Assembly: GCF_003385185.1 (NCBI RefSeq)
Contig: NZ_PQHZ01000026.1
Span: 23,913 to 87,912, forward strand
DNA length: 64,000 nt
Origin: Amycolatopsis palatopharyngis
GTDB lineage: Bacteria > Actinomycetota > Actinomycetes > Mycobacteriales > Pseudonocardiaceae
Reading direction: 5' to 3'
Shown here: one piece after another, positions 8,012 through 16,759 of the stretch
Layout of the letters: every line of letters begins with the position of its first letter
Numbering within the stretch: position 1 is the stretch's first letter
Translations under genes and position numbers: made by a program
Notes under the pieces: model-generated
What the model saw: only the letters and a program-made list of their open reading frames with translations
Databases searched by the model: none
What the model was told of the DNA's origin: nothing

Positions 8012-8764
8012 GTGGACTCGTTCAAGGATCGTGTAGCCATCGTCACCGGCGCGAGCAGGGGAATCGGCCTCGGCATCGCGAAGGACCTCGTCAACCGCGG
8101 CGCGAAGGTGTGCATCACCGCGCGCAAGCCGGAGCCACTGGCCGAGGCCGTGCGCGAACTCGGTGGCGAATCGGTCGCCCTCGCGGTACCGGGCAAGGCG
8201 GACGACCCGGAGCACCAGGAAGAGGCCGTGCGCCGGACGCTGGAGACGTTCGGCAGCGTGGATCTGCTGGTCAACAACACCGGCATCAACCCGGTGTACG
8301 GCTCGCTGCTCGACGTGGAGCAGGAGGCCGCGGCGAAGATCTTCGCGGTCAACGTACTCGCCCCGCTCGGCTGGGTACGCCGCGCCAAAAACGCCTGGAT
8401 GGGGGAGCACGGCGGCGCCGTGGTGAACGTCGCGTCCATCGCAGGGCTGCGTACCTCGCCGGGCATCGGGATGTACGGCGTCAGCAAGGCCGCGCTGATC
8501 CGGCTGACCCTCGAGCTGGCAGGCGAACTCGGACCGGACATCCGCGTGAACGCGGTGGCACCGGCCGTGGTGAAGACGAAGTTCGCGACGGCGCTGTACG
8601 AGGGCCGCGAGGACGAGGTCGCCGAGCCGTACCCGATGAAGCGTCTCGGCGTCCCCGAGGACGTCGCGGGCGCGGTCACCTTCCTGCTGTCCGAGCAGGC
8701 GGGGTGGATCACCGGGCAGACCATCGTGGTCGACGGCGGGATCACGATCGGCGGTGGCCTGTGA
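8012..8764 (+). CDS. short-chain dehydrogenase/reductase, FabG-like
   Basis: A 250-residue classical SDR with TGASRGIGLGIA at the N-terminus, NNTG at the central strand and YGVSK as catalytic Tyr155/Lys159. The C-terminal VDGGI segment is typical of 3-oxoacyl reductase-like enzymes. The GTG at 8012 follows AGTAGGAG at about 11 bases and is the first start in frame that does not run into the TetR operator. The stop overlaps the GTG of the next SDR. A beta-hydroxyacyl or alcohol substrate is likely but not assigned. Confidence 0.9.
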   Translation: MDSFKDRVAIVTGASRGIGLGIAKDLVNRGAKVCITARKPEPLAEAVRELGGESVALAVPGKADDPEHQEEAVRRTLETFGSVDLLVNNTGINPVYGSLLDVEQEAAAKIFAVNVLAPLGWVRRAKNAWMGEHGGAVVNVASIAGLRTSPGIGMYGVSKAALIRLTLELAGELGPDIRVNAVAPAVVKTKFATALYEGREDEVAEPYPMKRLGVPEDVAGAVTFLLSEQAGWITGQTIVVDGGITIGGGL

Positions 8765-9558
8765 CGGCCGAACCCACCGAGCTCGATGGCGCGGGCGTCG
8801 TCATCACCGGTGGTGGGGGCGGGATCGGCGCCGCCATGGCCCGCAGGTTCACCGCCGAGGGCGCGCGTGTGGTGGTCGCCGATCTGGACGGCGAGGCCGT
8901 CACGGCGGTGGCCGAGGAGGTCGGCGCAACCGCGATCACCACCGACGTCGCGAGCGAGGCAGGGGTCGAGGCGCTGGTTTCCGGCGCCCGCGAGGCACTC
9001 GGCGAGATCGACCTGTACTGCGCGAACGCGGGTGTCGCCCCACTCGGTGGCGCCGACGCCACCGAGCAGCAGTGGGCGCTCGCCTGGGACGTCAACGTCA
9101 TGGCCCACGTGCGGGCGGCCAACGCGCTGCTACCGGATTGGCTTGCCCGTGGCAGGGGCCATTTCCTCGCCACGGTATCGGCGGCCGGGCTGCTGACGAG
9201 CCTCGGTTCGGCGCCGTACTCGGTGACCAAGCACGGTGCCCTCGCCTTCGCGGAATGGCTGTCGGCCACCTACCGCCATCGGGGCATCACGGTGCAGGCC
9301 GTGTGCCCGCAGGGGGTGCGCACGAAGATGCTCGAGGACGCCGGGCCGGGCGGCAAGCTCATCATGGACGAGTCCGCCATCAGCGCGGAACAGGTGGCCG
9401 ACCTGGTCGTGGAGTCGATCGCGGACGGCCGGTTCCTGGTGCTGCCGCATCCCGAGGTGGCCGGGTACTACGCCGCGCGCGCCACCGAGACCGATCGCTG
9501 GCTGGGTGGCATGAACAAGCTGCAGCGCAAGGTCGAGGAAACCCTGGGCAGCACATAA
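8761..9558 (+). CDS. short-chain dehydrogenase/reductase
   Basis: A 265-residue SDR with TGGGGGIGAA as the dinucleotide motif and YSVTK (Tyr153, Lys157) as the active site. It starts at GTG 8761 inside the stop of the previous SDR (GTGA), so the pair is translationally coupled and shares the operator at 7962. The C-terminal half, with a long helical tail after ADGRFLVLPHPEV, differs from FabG and is typical of SDRs found beside acyl-CoA dehydrogenases. The substrate is unknown. Confidence 0.9.
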   Translation: MTAEPTELDGAGVVITGGGGGIGAAMARRFTAEGARVVVADLDGEAVTAVAEEVGATAITTDVASEAGVEALVSGAREALGEIDLYCANAGVAPLGGADATEQQWALAWDVNVMAHVRAANALLPDWLARGRGHFLATVSAAGLLTSLGSAPYSVTKHGALAFAEWLSATYRHRGITVQAVCPQGVRTKMLEDAGPGGKLIMDESAISAEQVADLVVESIADGRFLVLPHPEVAGYYAARATETDRWLGGMNKLQRKVEETLGST

Positions 9559-9588
9559 CGGCGAAGACCCCATACGCCGGGCGACCCG

Positions 9589-9643
9589 CGCACTTTCCCG
9601 GGAAAGCGCGCGGGTGGGTCTCGCACTTTCCCGGGAAAGCGCG
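9589..9643. repeat. two copies of a dispersed CACTTTCCCGGGAAAG palindrome
   Basis: Near-identical units at 9589-9610 and 9622-9643 are each built on CGCACTTTCCCGGGAAAGCGCG. Single copies with the perfectly symmetric GCACTTTCCCGGGAAAGTGC core occur at 21343 and, with one change, at 54374. All are intergenic. Here they sit in the gap between convergent genes and could act as a hairpin terminator. Confidence 0.85.
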
Positions 9644-9663
9644 CGGCGTGGGGAGGACGGACT

Positions 9664-9918
9664 TCAGGCGCGAGCCGCGTCTCCGGCCTGGTTCATCTCG
9701 CGCATCTGGTGGTCAAGGCGCTCGGCTCGTGCCCGTCCCGCCGACAGCAGCAACTCCACTCCCGCCGCGAGGTCGCGCCCGAGGTCGTACTCCCCGCCGC
9801 GTCCCGTCAGCGTGGTCGCCTGCTCGTCCTTCGCCAGTAGGCGGGCCATGCGCCCGAGGCCGGCGACCGTGCCGACCAGAACGAACAGGAACAGCGTGTT
9901 GGCAATCATCTCGGCCAT
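9664..9918 (-). CDS. small single-span membrane protein
   Basis: An 84-residue protein with one N-terminal hydrophobic helix (IANTLFLFVLVGTVAGLG, residues 4-21) and a charged cytoplasmic-type tail containing a possible amphipathic helix (RDLAAGVELLLSAGRARAERL). ATG 9918 is chosen over GTG 9927 because GGGAGGTG precedes it by seven bases. No family is recognised. It is divergent from the MocR regulator at 10016, so it may be that regulator's target. Confidence 0.7.
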   Translation of the reverse strand: MAEMIANTLFLFVLVGTVAGLGRMARLLAKDEQATTLTGRGGEYDLGRDLAAGVELLLSAGRARAERLDHQMREMNQAGDAARA

Positions 9919-9951
9919 GCGGCCCACCTCCCGGCTGATTAAGTAGCGGTC

Positions 9952-9986
9952 CAGTCTTGCGATTGGCTTGTACCTACATCAGACTG
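9952..9986. promoter_or_regulatory. inverted repeat in the MocR/membrane protein divergent promoter
   Basis: CAGTCT (9952-9957) and AGACTG (9981-9986) form spaced inverted arms in the 97-bp gap between the divergent genes at 9918 and 10016. MocR/PdxR-type regulators commonly bind spaced repeats in such gaps, so this is a candidate operator. The short arms make chance occurrence possible. Confidence 0.35.
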
Positions 9987-10015
9987 CTAGGTGAAATGGA
10001 ACGGTGGTAGAGCCA

Positions 10016-11524
10016 ATGGCAGTAGAAGTGGATCGTTTTCCTCCGGATGCCCTCGGCCGTGGCGCCGCGCTGGCGAACCTCCTCGGGGACTGGACCGCGG
10101 GGCCTGGGCCCTTGTATCGCAAGCTTGCCGACGCACTCGCCCGTGCGGTCCGGGAGGGAGCGCTGCATCCGGGCGACCGGCTGCCCGCCGAGCGCGAACT
10201 GGCCGGGGTGCTGGCAGTGAGCAGGGCCACTGTCGTCGGGGCATACGACGAACTGCGCGGCCGCGAGGTGATCGAACGCAGGCAGGGCAGCGGGACCAGG
10301 GTCAGCCGGGCCGCGAGGGCGCCGCTGAGCGACGGCAGAGTGCGTGGCGGCGGCGCGGGTGCCATCTTCCAGCGACTCATCGATGGGCCCGGTCCACTGA
10401 TCTCATTGGCCTGTGCCGCGGACAGGGGAGGGCCGGAGGTCACCGAAGCACTGCAGGAGGTCGTCGCGCACGACATGCAGGATCTGCTCGGCGATCCCGG
10501 GTACCACCCTCGCGGCCTGCCGGTGCTGCGCGAGGCCATCGCCGAGCACTACACGACGCACGGACTGCCCACGTGCGCCGACCAGATCCTTGTCACCACC
10601 GGTGCCCACCAGGCGCTGGTGGTCATCGCGGAGGTGTATCTGCGCAAGGCCGCGACGGTCGTGGTCGAGGCGCCCAGCTGGCCCGCCTGCCTCGACGTCT
10701 TCCGTTCGGCCAGTGCGGAACTCGTGCCCGTGCCACTGGACGACGAGGGCATCGAGGTGCGCGGGTTGCGCAACGCGCTCGCCGAGCACGCTCCGGCTCT
10801 GCTCTATGTCATGCCGAGCTACCACAATCCGACCGGCGTGCTGATGTCGGAACTACGTCGCAGGCAGGTGGTGGAGCTGGCCGCCCGTTACGACGTGCCG
10901 ATCCTGGAGGACAGCGCCTACTCGGGCATGGGGCTCTCCGAATGCGGTCTCGAAACACCGCCACCGCTGGCGGCGACCGCCGGGGAACACGTCGAGACGG
11001 TGACGGTCGAATCGCTGGGGAAAGCGGTCTGGGGCGGGCTGCGGATCGGCTGGGTCCGTGGCCCGGTCGAGGTGATCGAGCGGTGTGCGCGGCGCAAGGC
11101 ACTGGCCGACCTCGGAAGCCCGATCATCGACCAGGCGGTCGCGGCGCGCCTCGTGCCCCGGCTCGACGAACTCGCGCAGAGCCGGTCGGCGGGCCAGCGG
11201 GAGCGCTGCGCCGCCCTGGAGGAACGGCTCCGGCAGCGGTTGCCGGACTGGCGCTGGCGCAGGCCGGACGGTGGATCGTCGCTGTGGGTCGAGCTACCGG
11301 ACACGAATGCCGACGTCTTCGCCCAACTCGCACTGCGGCACGGGGTCGAGGTCATTCCCGGGTCCACGATGGACCACACCGGCGGGCACGAGAACTACCT
11401 GCGGATCCCGTTCACCCACCCGCCCGGAGTGCTCGACGAACTCGTGGAGCGGCTGTGCAGGGCGTGGACGGAGCTGCGGCGGCACGGGCCGCGGGACTCC
11501 GCCCCGTTGCGCCCGATCATCTGA
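10016..11524 (+). CDS. MocR/PdxR-type regulator: GntR wHTH fused to class I aminotransferase
   Basis: A 502-residue fusion. An N-terminal GntR winged helix (LYRKLADALARAVREG, LPAERELAGVLAVSRATV; about residues 30-95) is followed by a PLP-dependent aminotransferase domain with SYHNPTG and the PLP lysine in SLGKAVWGG (Lys336). Such proteins sense PLP or amino compounds and usually control a divergent gene; here that is the small membrane protein at 9918. ATG 10016 has GGTGG upstream; GTG 10004 is an alternative start. No vitamin B6 synthesis genes are adjacent, so it need not be PdxR itself. Confidence 0.88.
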   Translation: MAVEVDRFPPDALGRGAALANLLGDWTAGPGPLYRKLADALARAVREGALHPGDRLPAERELAGVLAVSRATVVGAYDELRGREVIERRQGSGTRVSRAARAPLSDGRVRGGGAGAIFQRLIDGPGPLISLACAADRGGPEVTEALQEVVAHDMQDLLGDPGYHPRGLPVLREAIAEHYTTHGLPTCADQILVTTGAHQALVVIAEVYLRKAATVVVEAPSWPACLDVFRSASAELVPVPLDDEGIEVRGLRNALAEHAPALLYVMPSYHNPTGVLMSELRRRQVVELAARYDVPILEDSAYSGMGLSECGLETPPPLAATAGEHVETVTVESLGKAVWGGLRIGWVRGPVEVIERCARRKALADLGSPIIDQAVAARLVPRLDELAQSRSAGQRERCAALEERLRQRLPDWRWRRPDGGSSLWVELPDTNADVFAQLALRHGVEVIPGSTMDHTGGHENYLRIPFTHPPGVLDELVERLCRAWTELRRHGPRDSAPLRPII

Positions 11525-11611
11525 CCGGCGTCGCCGCACGCCGACGCTCACCACCAGGGGTATCCTGTTCCGTCGCAGGGGAGCAGGCACCGATGCGGTG
11601 AAGGGGAAAGC

Positions 11612-12244
11612 ATGTCCGGACCCGGTAATGCGCGGGGGAGAATGGTGCCGTCGGGTGCGGGTGGCGAAGGCCGGATGAACGTGCCGGGACGGCTGCTGTC
11701 GGTCTCGACGAGACTGTTCGCGGAACGAGGCTTCGACCGCACCTCCGTGCAGGAGATCGTGGAGGCCGCAGGCGTCACCAAGGGGGCGATGTACCACTAC
11801 TTCGACTCCAAGGACGATCTGCTCTACGAGATCTACGGCCGGATACTGCGAGAGCAGACCGAACGACTGGAGAAGCTCGCCGCCACCGAGGCACCCGTGG
11901 GTGAGCGCCTCGCCTCGGCCGCCTCGGACGTGGTCGTCAGCAGTATCGCGAACCTGGACGACACCAAGATCTTCCTGCAGTCGATGCACCAGCTGAACCC
12001 CGAGAAGCAACGTGCCGTGCGCGCGGAGCGGCGCCGCTACCACGAGCGGTTCCGCGCCCTGGTCGAGGAAGGGCAGCGCTCCGGCGAGTTCCGCGCCGAC
12101 CAGCCCGCCGACCTTGTCGTCGACTTCTTCTTCGGTGCCGTGCACCACCTGGGTTTTTGGTACAGCCCACAAGGTGCGCTGTCCGCGCAGCAGGTCGGCG
12201 ATCACTTCGCCGACCTGCTGCTGAACTCGTTACGACCCGGATGA
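11612..12244 (+). CDS. TetR family regulator
   Basis: A 210-residue regulator with a typical helix-turn-helix (RLLSVSTRLFAERGFDRTS, then VEAAGVTKGAMYHYFDSKDDL) and a C-terminal domain ending in FWYSPQGALSAQQVGDHFADLLL. That ending resembles KstR2/FadR-like lipid-responsive TetR proteins. ATG 11612 follows GGGGAA. It converges with the carboxypeptidase at 12254 and has no co-directional neighbour, so its target is unclear; the acyl-CoA operon at 14400-19022 is a candidate. Confidence 0.87.
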   Translation: MSGPGNARGRMVPSGAGGEGRMNVPGRLLSVSTRLFAERGFDRTSVQEIVEAAGVTKGAMYHYFDSKDDLLYEIYGRILREQTERLEKLAATEAPVGERLASAASDVVVSSIANLDDTKIFLQSMHQLNPEKQRAVRAERRRYHERFRALVEEGQRSGEFRADQPADLVVDFFFGAVHHLGFWYSPQGALSAQQVGDHFADLLLNSLRPG

Positions 12245-12253
12245 CCGGGCCAT

Positions 12254-14080
12254 TCAGGTGAAGCAGTAGGCGCGGGAGCCAAAGCTCCAGCACTGGATCG
12301 TCCTGGACGTCGTCGCGGTGTGCCCCGCCCGGTCGGCGACCGTGAGTTCCGCGGTGTAGTTGCCGCCGCTCGCGGGATAGCGGTGGCTCGTGGTCTTGCC
12401 GTCGCCAGTGCCGCCGTCGCCGAACTTCCACGAGTACGACGCGAGATCGCCGTCCGCGTCGGTGGAGCGGGACGCGTCGAAGGAGCAGTCGTCGTAGTAG
12501 CAGCTGACGGTGAACGAAGCCGAAGGCGGCTCTCCGGTGTCCGGTGGCGTGCCCGCCCGGACGGTCCTGGTCGCGGTGCCGGTCCTGCCGTCATCGTCGG
12601 TCACGGTGAGAGTGACGCGGTACTCGCCCGCCTCAGCGTAGGTGTGCTCGGGTGCCACGCCCGTGCCTGTCCCGCCGTCACCGAAGTCCCATGCGTAGGA
12701 CTCGACCGTGCCGTCGAGGTCCCGCGATCCACTCGCGTCGAAGGTGCAGGAGGACTCGGTCGCCGAGCACTGTTCGGTGAACTCCGCGACGGGGGCGGCG
12801 GGTTCGTCCGCGCCGCAGTACTGGGCTTGTTTGCCGATGGCCCGGTAGGGGCAGTCCGCGTAGTCCAGCAGCGAACGTACGGCTTCCTCGTTGCGCGCGG
12901 TCTCCCGGTCGATCACCTCGTCGGGCGGGTAGAAGCCGGGGCTGGACGAGCGCGGGTACATCTCGAAGGTGAAGGAGAAGATGTCCTGTACCGCCCACAT
13001 CCAGTCGTTGACCGAACCGTCGGTGATGTAGAGATCGCTCGACTGCTGCGGGGTGTAGCCGTTGGTGGCGGCCATCTCCCCGCCGATCTTCGCGAACGTG
13101 TCGTGCGCGTCCTGCGACATGTCGGAACCGGTGTCGTCGTAGGTGTAGCCCATGGGCCACAGCACGAGTTCGCTGTAGGTGTGGAAGTCGATGTGCGCGG
13201 TGATCTGCTGCTCGCCCCCGACGACCCTGCCCCTGACGAAGTCGGCGATGGCGCTGACCTCAGGGGTCGACTCCGCGGCGGTGCCGCGGTAGGTCTGGCT
13301 GGCCGGGTTGCCGGACGAGCCGCCGCAGCAACCCCACATGTAGTCCCAGTTCCGGTTCATGTCCGTACCGACCGACCCGCCACCGGGCTGGCGGTTCTTC
13401 CGCCAGGAGCGGTACTGGCCGCTGGCGACGTCGTACTCCACGCCGTCGGGATTGGCCATCGGCACGATCCACACCTCGCGCTCGTCGACGAGCCGGGTGA
13501 TCTCGCTGTCGCTGCCGTAGGAGTCGGTCAGCAGGTTGGCGATGTAGAGCGCCATCTCCGCGGTGAGGTGCTCCCTGGCGTGCTGGTTCGAGGTGAACAG
13601 CACCTCCGGCTCGGCCTCGTCGGAGCCGACGTTGTCGCTGATCTTCACGATCGGCAGTTCGCGGCCCTCGTAGGAGTTCCCGATGTCGCCGAGCTGGACG
13701 AGTCCGGGATGCTCGGCCGCGATGCGGTCGAGTTCGTCGAGCAGTTCGGTGTAGTTGTGATAACCCGAGTCGGCGGGCGGGAAATCCATCGCGGTTGCGA
13801 TGGGGCTGACAGTGAAGCCGAGATCACGAATCGCCTCGGCCTCGGCCGGGAGCGCCGAGACCACGACGTGATCGGCCTCGACGCCGTCGATGGCGGCGCC
13901 GGTACCCGCGACACTCGTGCGCTCCTCGCGCGTGTCCGGTCCGTCGATGCGGTAGGTCGCGGCTGAGGCGGCCGGTGACCGTGGTGCCTCGGGCTCGGCG
14001 GCCTGGCCGGTTCCGGTCGAGAGTGCGGGCGGGCCGAGCAGGGCCAGCCCGAGTGCGAGGGGGAGTATTCGTCTGATCAT
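12254..14080 (-). CDS. secreted M14 zinc carboxypeptidase with two PKD domains
   Basis: A 608-residue exoenzyme. A signal peptide spans about residues 1-27 (MIRRILPLALGLALLG core). After a propeptide-like stretch comes the M14 catalytic domain, with zinc motif HAREH around residue 167 and catalytic Glu in FTFEMYP around 371. Two PKD repeats follow (about 430-515 and 525-600), each with a DFGDGG/KFGDGG motif. The chain ends in a Cys-containing segment. PKD domains usually bind protein or polysaccharide surfaces. ATG 14080 is favoured by GGAGGTCGCTG directly upstream; the longer frame lacks a good start. It would release C-terminal residues from extracellular peptides. Confidence 0.92.
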   Translation of the reverse strand: MIRRILPLALGLALLGPPALSTGTGQAAEPEAPRSPAASAATYRIDGPDTREERTSVAGTGAAIDGVEADHVVVSALPAEAEAIRDLGFTVSPIATAMDFPPADSGYHNYTELLDELDRIAAEHPGLVQLGDIGNSYEGRELPIVKISDNVGSDEAEPEVLFTSNQHAREHLTAEMALYIANLLTDSYGSDSEITRLVDEREVWIVPMANPDGVEYDVASGQYRSWRKNRQPGGGSVGTDMNRNWDYMWGCCGGSSGNPASQTYRGTAAESTPEVSAIADFVRGRVVGGEQQITAHIDFHTYSELVLWPMGYTYDDTGSDMSQDAHDTFAKIGGEMAATNGYTPQQSSDLYITDGSVNDWMWAVQDIFSFTFEMYPRSSSPGFYPPDEVIDRETARNEEAVRSLLDYADCPYRAIGKQAQYCGADEPAAPVAEFTEQCSATESSCTFDASGSRDLDGTVESYAWDFGDGGTGTGVAPEHTYAEAGEYRVTLTVTDDDGRTGTATRTVRAGTPPDTGEPPSASFTVSCYYDDCSFDASRSTDADGDLASYSWKFGDGGTGDGKTTSHRYPASGGNYTAELTVADRAGHTATTSRTIQCWSFGSRAYCFT

Positions 14081-14258
14081 CAGCGACCTCCGGGTACGGG
14101 GACTCCGGCGCGCGGGCAGCGCGACGGCCGGCAAGGGCCGGGAACGGTCCGAGACTCGGCCGGACCTGGAGGCCGTGCAATCAGGGTTTCGTTAGGTAGT
14201 GCCACCTATGGGGCGATGACCAGCGGATACTCTGCGTGAACAGGACGAAGGTCGGGAC

Positions 14259-14363
14259 GGAACTGCCAACTCAGGCCCTGAAACTGCCAACTCAGGCCCT
14301 GAAACTGCCAACTCGCGCCCTGGAACTGCCAACTCGGGCACTGGAAGTGCCAACTCGCGGTGC
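14259..14363. repeat. 21-bp tandem repeat array, five units
   Basis: Five consecutive 21-bp units begin at 14259, 14280, 14301, 14322 and 14343. Each carries AACTGCCAACTC (AAGTGCCAACTC in the last). The array lies just downstream of the acyl-CoA dehydrogenase operon's last stop. The same unit recurs at 59482-59562 (opposite orientation) and 60418-60521. There are no spacers, so this is not CRISPR. Confidence 0.9.
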
Positions 14364-14388
14364 CCGAGGGGCGGGCACCGCGAGTTGG
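14350..14388. terminator. 16-bp perfect stem hairpin ending the acyl-CoA dehydrogenase operon
   Basis: CCAACTCGCGGTGCCC at 14350-14365 pairs perfectly with 14373-14388 around a seven-base loop, 11 bp beyond the stop of the gene at 14400. The last unit of the 21-bp repeat array forms the outer part of the stem. It lacks a U-run, as is common for actinomycete terminators. Confidence 0.7.
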
Positions 14389-14399
14389 TGAACCGTGGG

Positions 14400-15557
14400 T
14401 CAGGCCGGGAGGTCCACGAGGCCGGCCAGGGTGGTGCGGTGCCGGCCAGCCGTGCCGAGCGCGAGCTGGTCGGCCTTGGCGCGCTTGAGGTAGAGGTGCG
14501 CGGGATGTTCCCAGGTCATGCCGATGCCGCCGTGCAACTGGACGCACTCCTCGGCGGCGTGCACGGCGAGGTCGGCGCAGTAGGACTGCGCCACCGCGAC
14601 CGCCACCGCGACGTCCGGACTGTCGGAGGCGAGTACGTCGGCCGCGTAACGGGCGGCCGCGCGGGCCGACACCAGTTCGAGGTACAGATCGGCCAGCCGG
14701 TGCTTGAGTGCCTGGAAGGAGCCGACCGGCCTGCCGAACTGGAACCGCTGCTTGACGTAGCTCACCGTCTCGTCCAGACACCACTGCGCGATCCCGAGCT
14801 GCTCGGAGGCGAGCAGACCGGCACCGGTGCGCAATGCCGTGGCCAGTACCGCAGCCGCCTGGTCACCGGTGACCAGCGGTGTTGCCCGCGCGCCGTCGAG
14901 AACGACGTCGGCGACCTGGCGGGTCGGGTCCAGGGAGACCCTGGCGGTCACGGTGACCCCGGCCGCGGCCGAGGTCACGGCGTAGAGCCCTGGGCCGTCC
15001 TTGCCCATCGCGGGAACGAGCAGCAGGTCCGCGGCCGCCGCGTCGGCGACGGTGCCCACCTTTCCCGTGAGGGCACCGTCGCCCTCGGCCCGGACGCCGT
15101 CCGGGAAGGCCGCGCCCGGCCAGGTGGAGAACGCGACGGCGAGGACACCGACCTGTTCCCCCCCGGCCAGCCTGCCGAGGGGCTGTGCGACCTCCGGGCG
15201 GGACGTGTCCGCGGCGAGCAGGGCGGAGGTGGCGAGCACCGCGCTGCTCAGGAACGGCACCGGGGCCACGCTGCGGCCCAGTTCCTCCAGCACCACGGCC
15301 GATTCGCGCACGGAGGCCCCGTGGCCGCCGAGCGCCTCGGGCACCTGCAGTCCGGCGACCCCGAGATCGGCCGCGAGTGTGCGCCAGAGCGAGAGGTCGC
15401 AGGGTTGCCCGGTCTCGATCCTGCCGAGCACCGACTCCGGATCGCACCGGTCGGTGAGCAGGTCCCGGACGCTCGCGCGCAGGTCGGTCTCGACCTCGGA
15501 GTACAGGAGGTCAGCGGAGCCGGGCCGCTGAGGGATGTGTGTCGTCTGTGTACTCAT
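14400..15557 (-). CDS. acyl-CoA dehydrogenase (distal gene of four-gene operon)
   Basis: A 385-residue protein of the shorter, divergent acyl-CoA dehydrogenase type. The usual signature TEP.G.S is not evident in the middle domain, while the C-terminal domain keeps QFGRPVGSFQALKHRLADL and CVQLHGGIGMTWEHPAHLYLKRA. Such chains often form heteromeric FadE pairs with a conventional partner, here the gene at 15554, whose stop overlaps this start by ATGA. It is last in the leftward operon from 19022 and is followed by a strong hairpin. Pairing as a heterotetramer is inference from mycobacterial FadE pairs. Confidence 0.9.
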   Translation of the reverse strand: MSTQTTHIPQRPGSADLLYSEVETDLRASVRDLLTDRCDPESVLGRIETGQPCDLSLWRTLAADLGVAGLQVPEALGGHGASVRESAVVLEELGRSVAPVPFLSSAVLATSALLAADTSRPEVAQPLGRLAGGEQVGVLAVAFSTWPGAAFPDGVRAEGDGALTGKVGTVADAAAADLLLVPAMGKDGPGLYAVTSAAAGVTVTARVSLDPTRQVADVVLDGARATPLVTGDQAAAVLATALRTGAGLLASEQLGIAQWCLDETVSYVKQRFQFGRPVGSFQALKHRLADLYLELVSARAAARYAADVLASDSPDVAVAVAVAQSYCADLAVHAAEECVQLHGGIGMTWEHPAHLYLKRAKADQLALGTAGRHRTTLAGLVDLPA

Positions 15558-16759
15558 CGGGGGAGGTCCTTCCAGGCGACGTCCTTGTCCACACGGGGCT
15601 CGGACGGCAGTCCCAGCACCCGTTCGGCGATGATGTTGCGCAGGATCTCCGAGGTGCCGCCCTCGATGGAGTTGCCCTTCGCACGCAGGTAGCGGTAGCC
15701 GGGGCCGCGGCCGGTGAAGTCGACGATGTCGGGGCGGCGCAGCGTCCAGTCGTCATAGTGCAGCCCCTCCTCGCCGAGCAGTTCGAGCTCGAGCCCGGAG
15801 AGCTCCTGGTTCCCCCTGGCGAACGCGAGTTTCATCGCCGAGCCCTCCGGCCCCGGCGAGCCGACCGCGAGTTGCTGGCGGAGCCTGCTTCCGGCCAGCC
15901 GCGTCGCCTCAGCCTCCACCCACAGCCGCAGCAGGCGGTCGTGCAGTTCGGGGGTCCGCAGTTCGGGGCGCTCTCGCCAGGTCCGCGCCACGACGCCGAC
16001 CATGCCACCCTCACGCGGCGTTGCGTTGCCGCCGATGGCGACTCGTTCGTTCATCAGCGTGGTCTGGGCGACACGCCAGCCTTCGCCGACCTCGCCGAGG
16101 CGATGGGCGTCCGGGATCCGGACCCCGGTGAGGAAGACCTCGTTGAACTCGGCCTCACCGGTGATCTGCCGCAGCGGGCGGACCTCCACACCAGGTGCCG
16201 TCATATCGCATACGAAGTACGTCATGCCCTGGTGTTTGGGCACGTCCGGATCGGTCCTGGTGACCAGGATCGCCCAGCGTGCGGTGTGTGCGCTGGAGGT
16301 CCACACCTTCTGGCCGTCCACCACCCAGTCGTCACCGGAACGGACGGCCCTTGTGGCCAGTGCGGCCAGGTCCGATCCCGCGCCGGGTTCGCTGAAGAGC
16401 TGACACCACACCTCCTCACCGGTCCAGAGTGGACGAAGGAATCGCCTGCGCTGTTCCTCGGTGCCGAAACGCAGGATCGTGGGGGCGGCCATGCCGAGGC
16501 CGATCCCGATCCGCCGCGGATCGTTGTCCGGCGCGCCCCCGGCGGCGAGTTCAGCGTCCACAACGGACTGTAGTGATCGCGGTGCGTCGAGGCCGCCGAG
16601 GCCGGTGGGGAAATGCACCCAGGCCAGGCCCTCGTCGAATCGAGCACGAAGATGTTCGAGCCGATCCGTCGTCTCCGGATCGTGTTTCTCCAGCAGCTCG
16701 CGAACGCGGCCGCGCAGTTCTTCGGCGTCCACTGTGGTCTCGGATTTCTCCGTTGTCAT
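15554..16759 (-). CDS. acyl-CoA dehydrogenase
   Basis: A 401-residue acyl-CoA dehydrogenase with LFSEPGAGSDLA in the central domain and KGNSIEGGTSEILRNIIAERVLGLP at the C-terminus, a conventional ending for this family. ATG 16759 is chosen because it overlaps the stop of the upstream gene (ATGA); longer frames run into that gene. Together with the chains at 14400 and 16759 it makes three dehydrogenases in one operon, consistent with a heteromeric enzyme or successive oxidations of a complex acyl-CoA. Confidence 0.92.
   Translation of the reverse strand: MTTEKSETTVDAEELRGRVRELLEKHDPETTDRLEHLRARFDEGLAWVHFPTGLGGLDAPRSLQSVVDAELAAGGAPDNDPRRIGIGLGMAAPTILRFGTEEQRRRFLRPLWTGEEVWCQLFSEPGAGSDLAALATRAVRSGDDWVVDGQKVWTSSAHTARWAILVTRTDPDVPKHQGMTYFVCDMTAPGVEVRPLRQITGEAEFNEVFLTGVRIPDAHRLGEVGEGWRVAQTTLMNERVAIGGNATPREGGMVGVVARTWRERPELRTPELHDRLLRLWVEAEATRLAGSRLRQQLAVGSPGPEGSAMKLAFARGNQELSGLELELLGEEGLHYDDWTLRRPDIVDFTGRGPGYRYLRAKGNSIEGGTSEILRNIIAERVLGLPSEPRVDKDVAWKDLPR

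Noticed and set aside
12254..12700. Plus-strand 548-codon frame opposite the carboxypeptidase
   Set aside because: It is antisense to a clearly coding gene with signal peptide, zinc motif and PKD domains.
14259..14363. Possible CRISPR array
   Set aside because: The units are contiguous 21-mers without spacers, and no cas genes are in the window.
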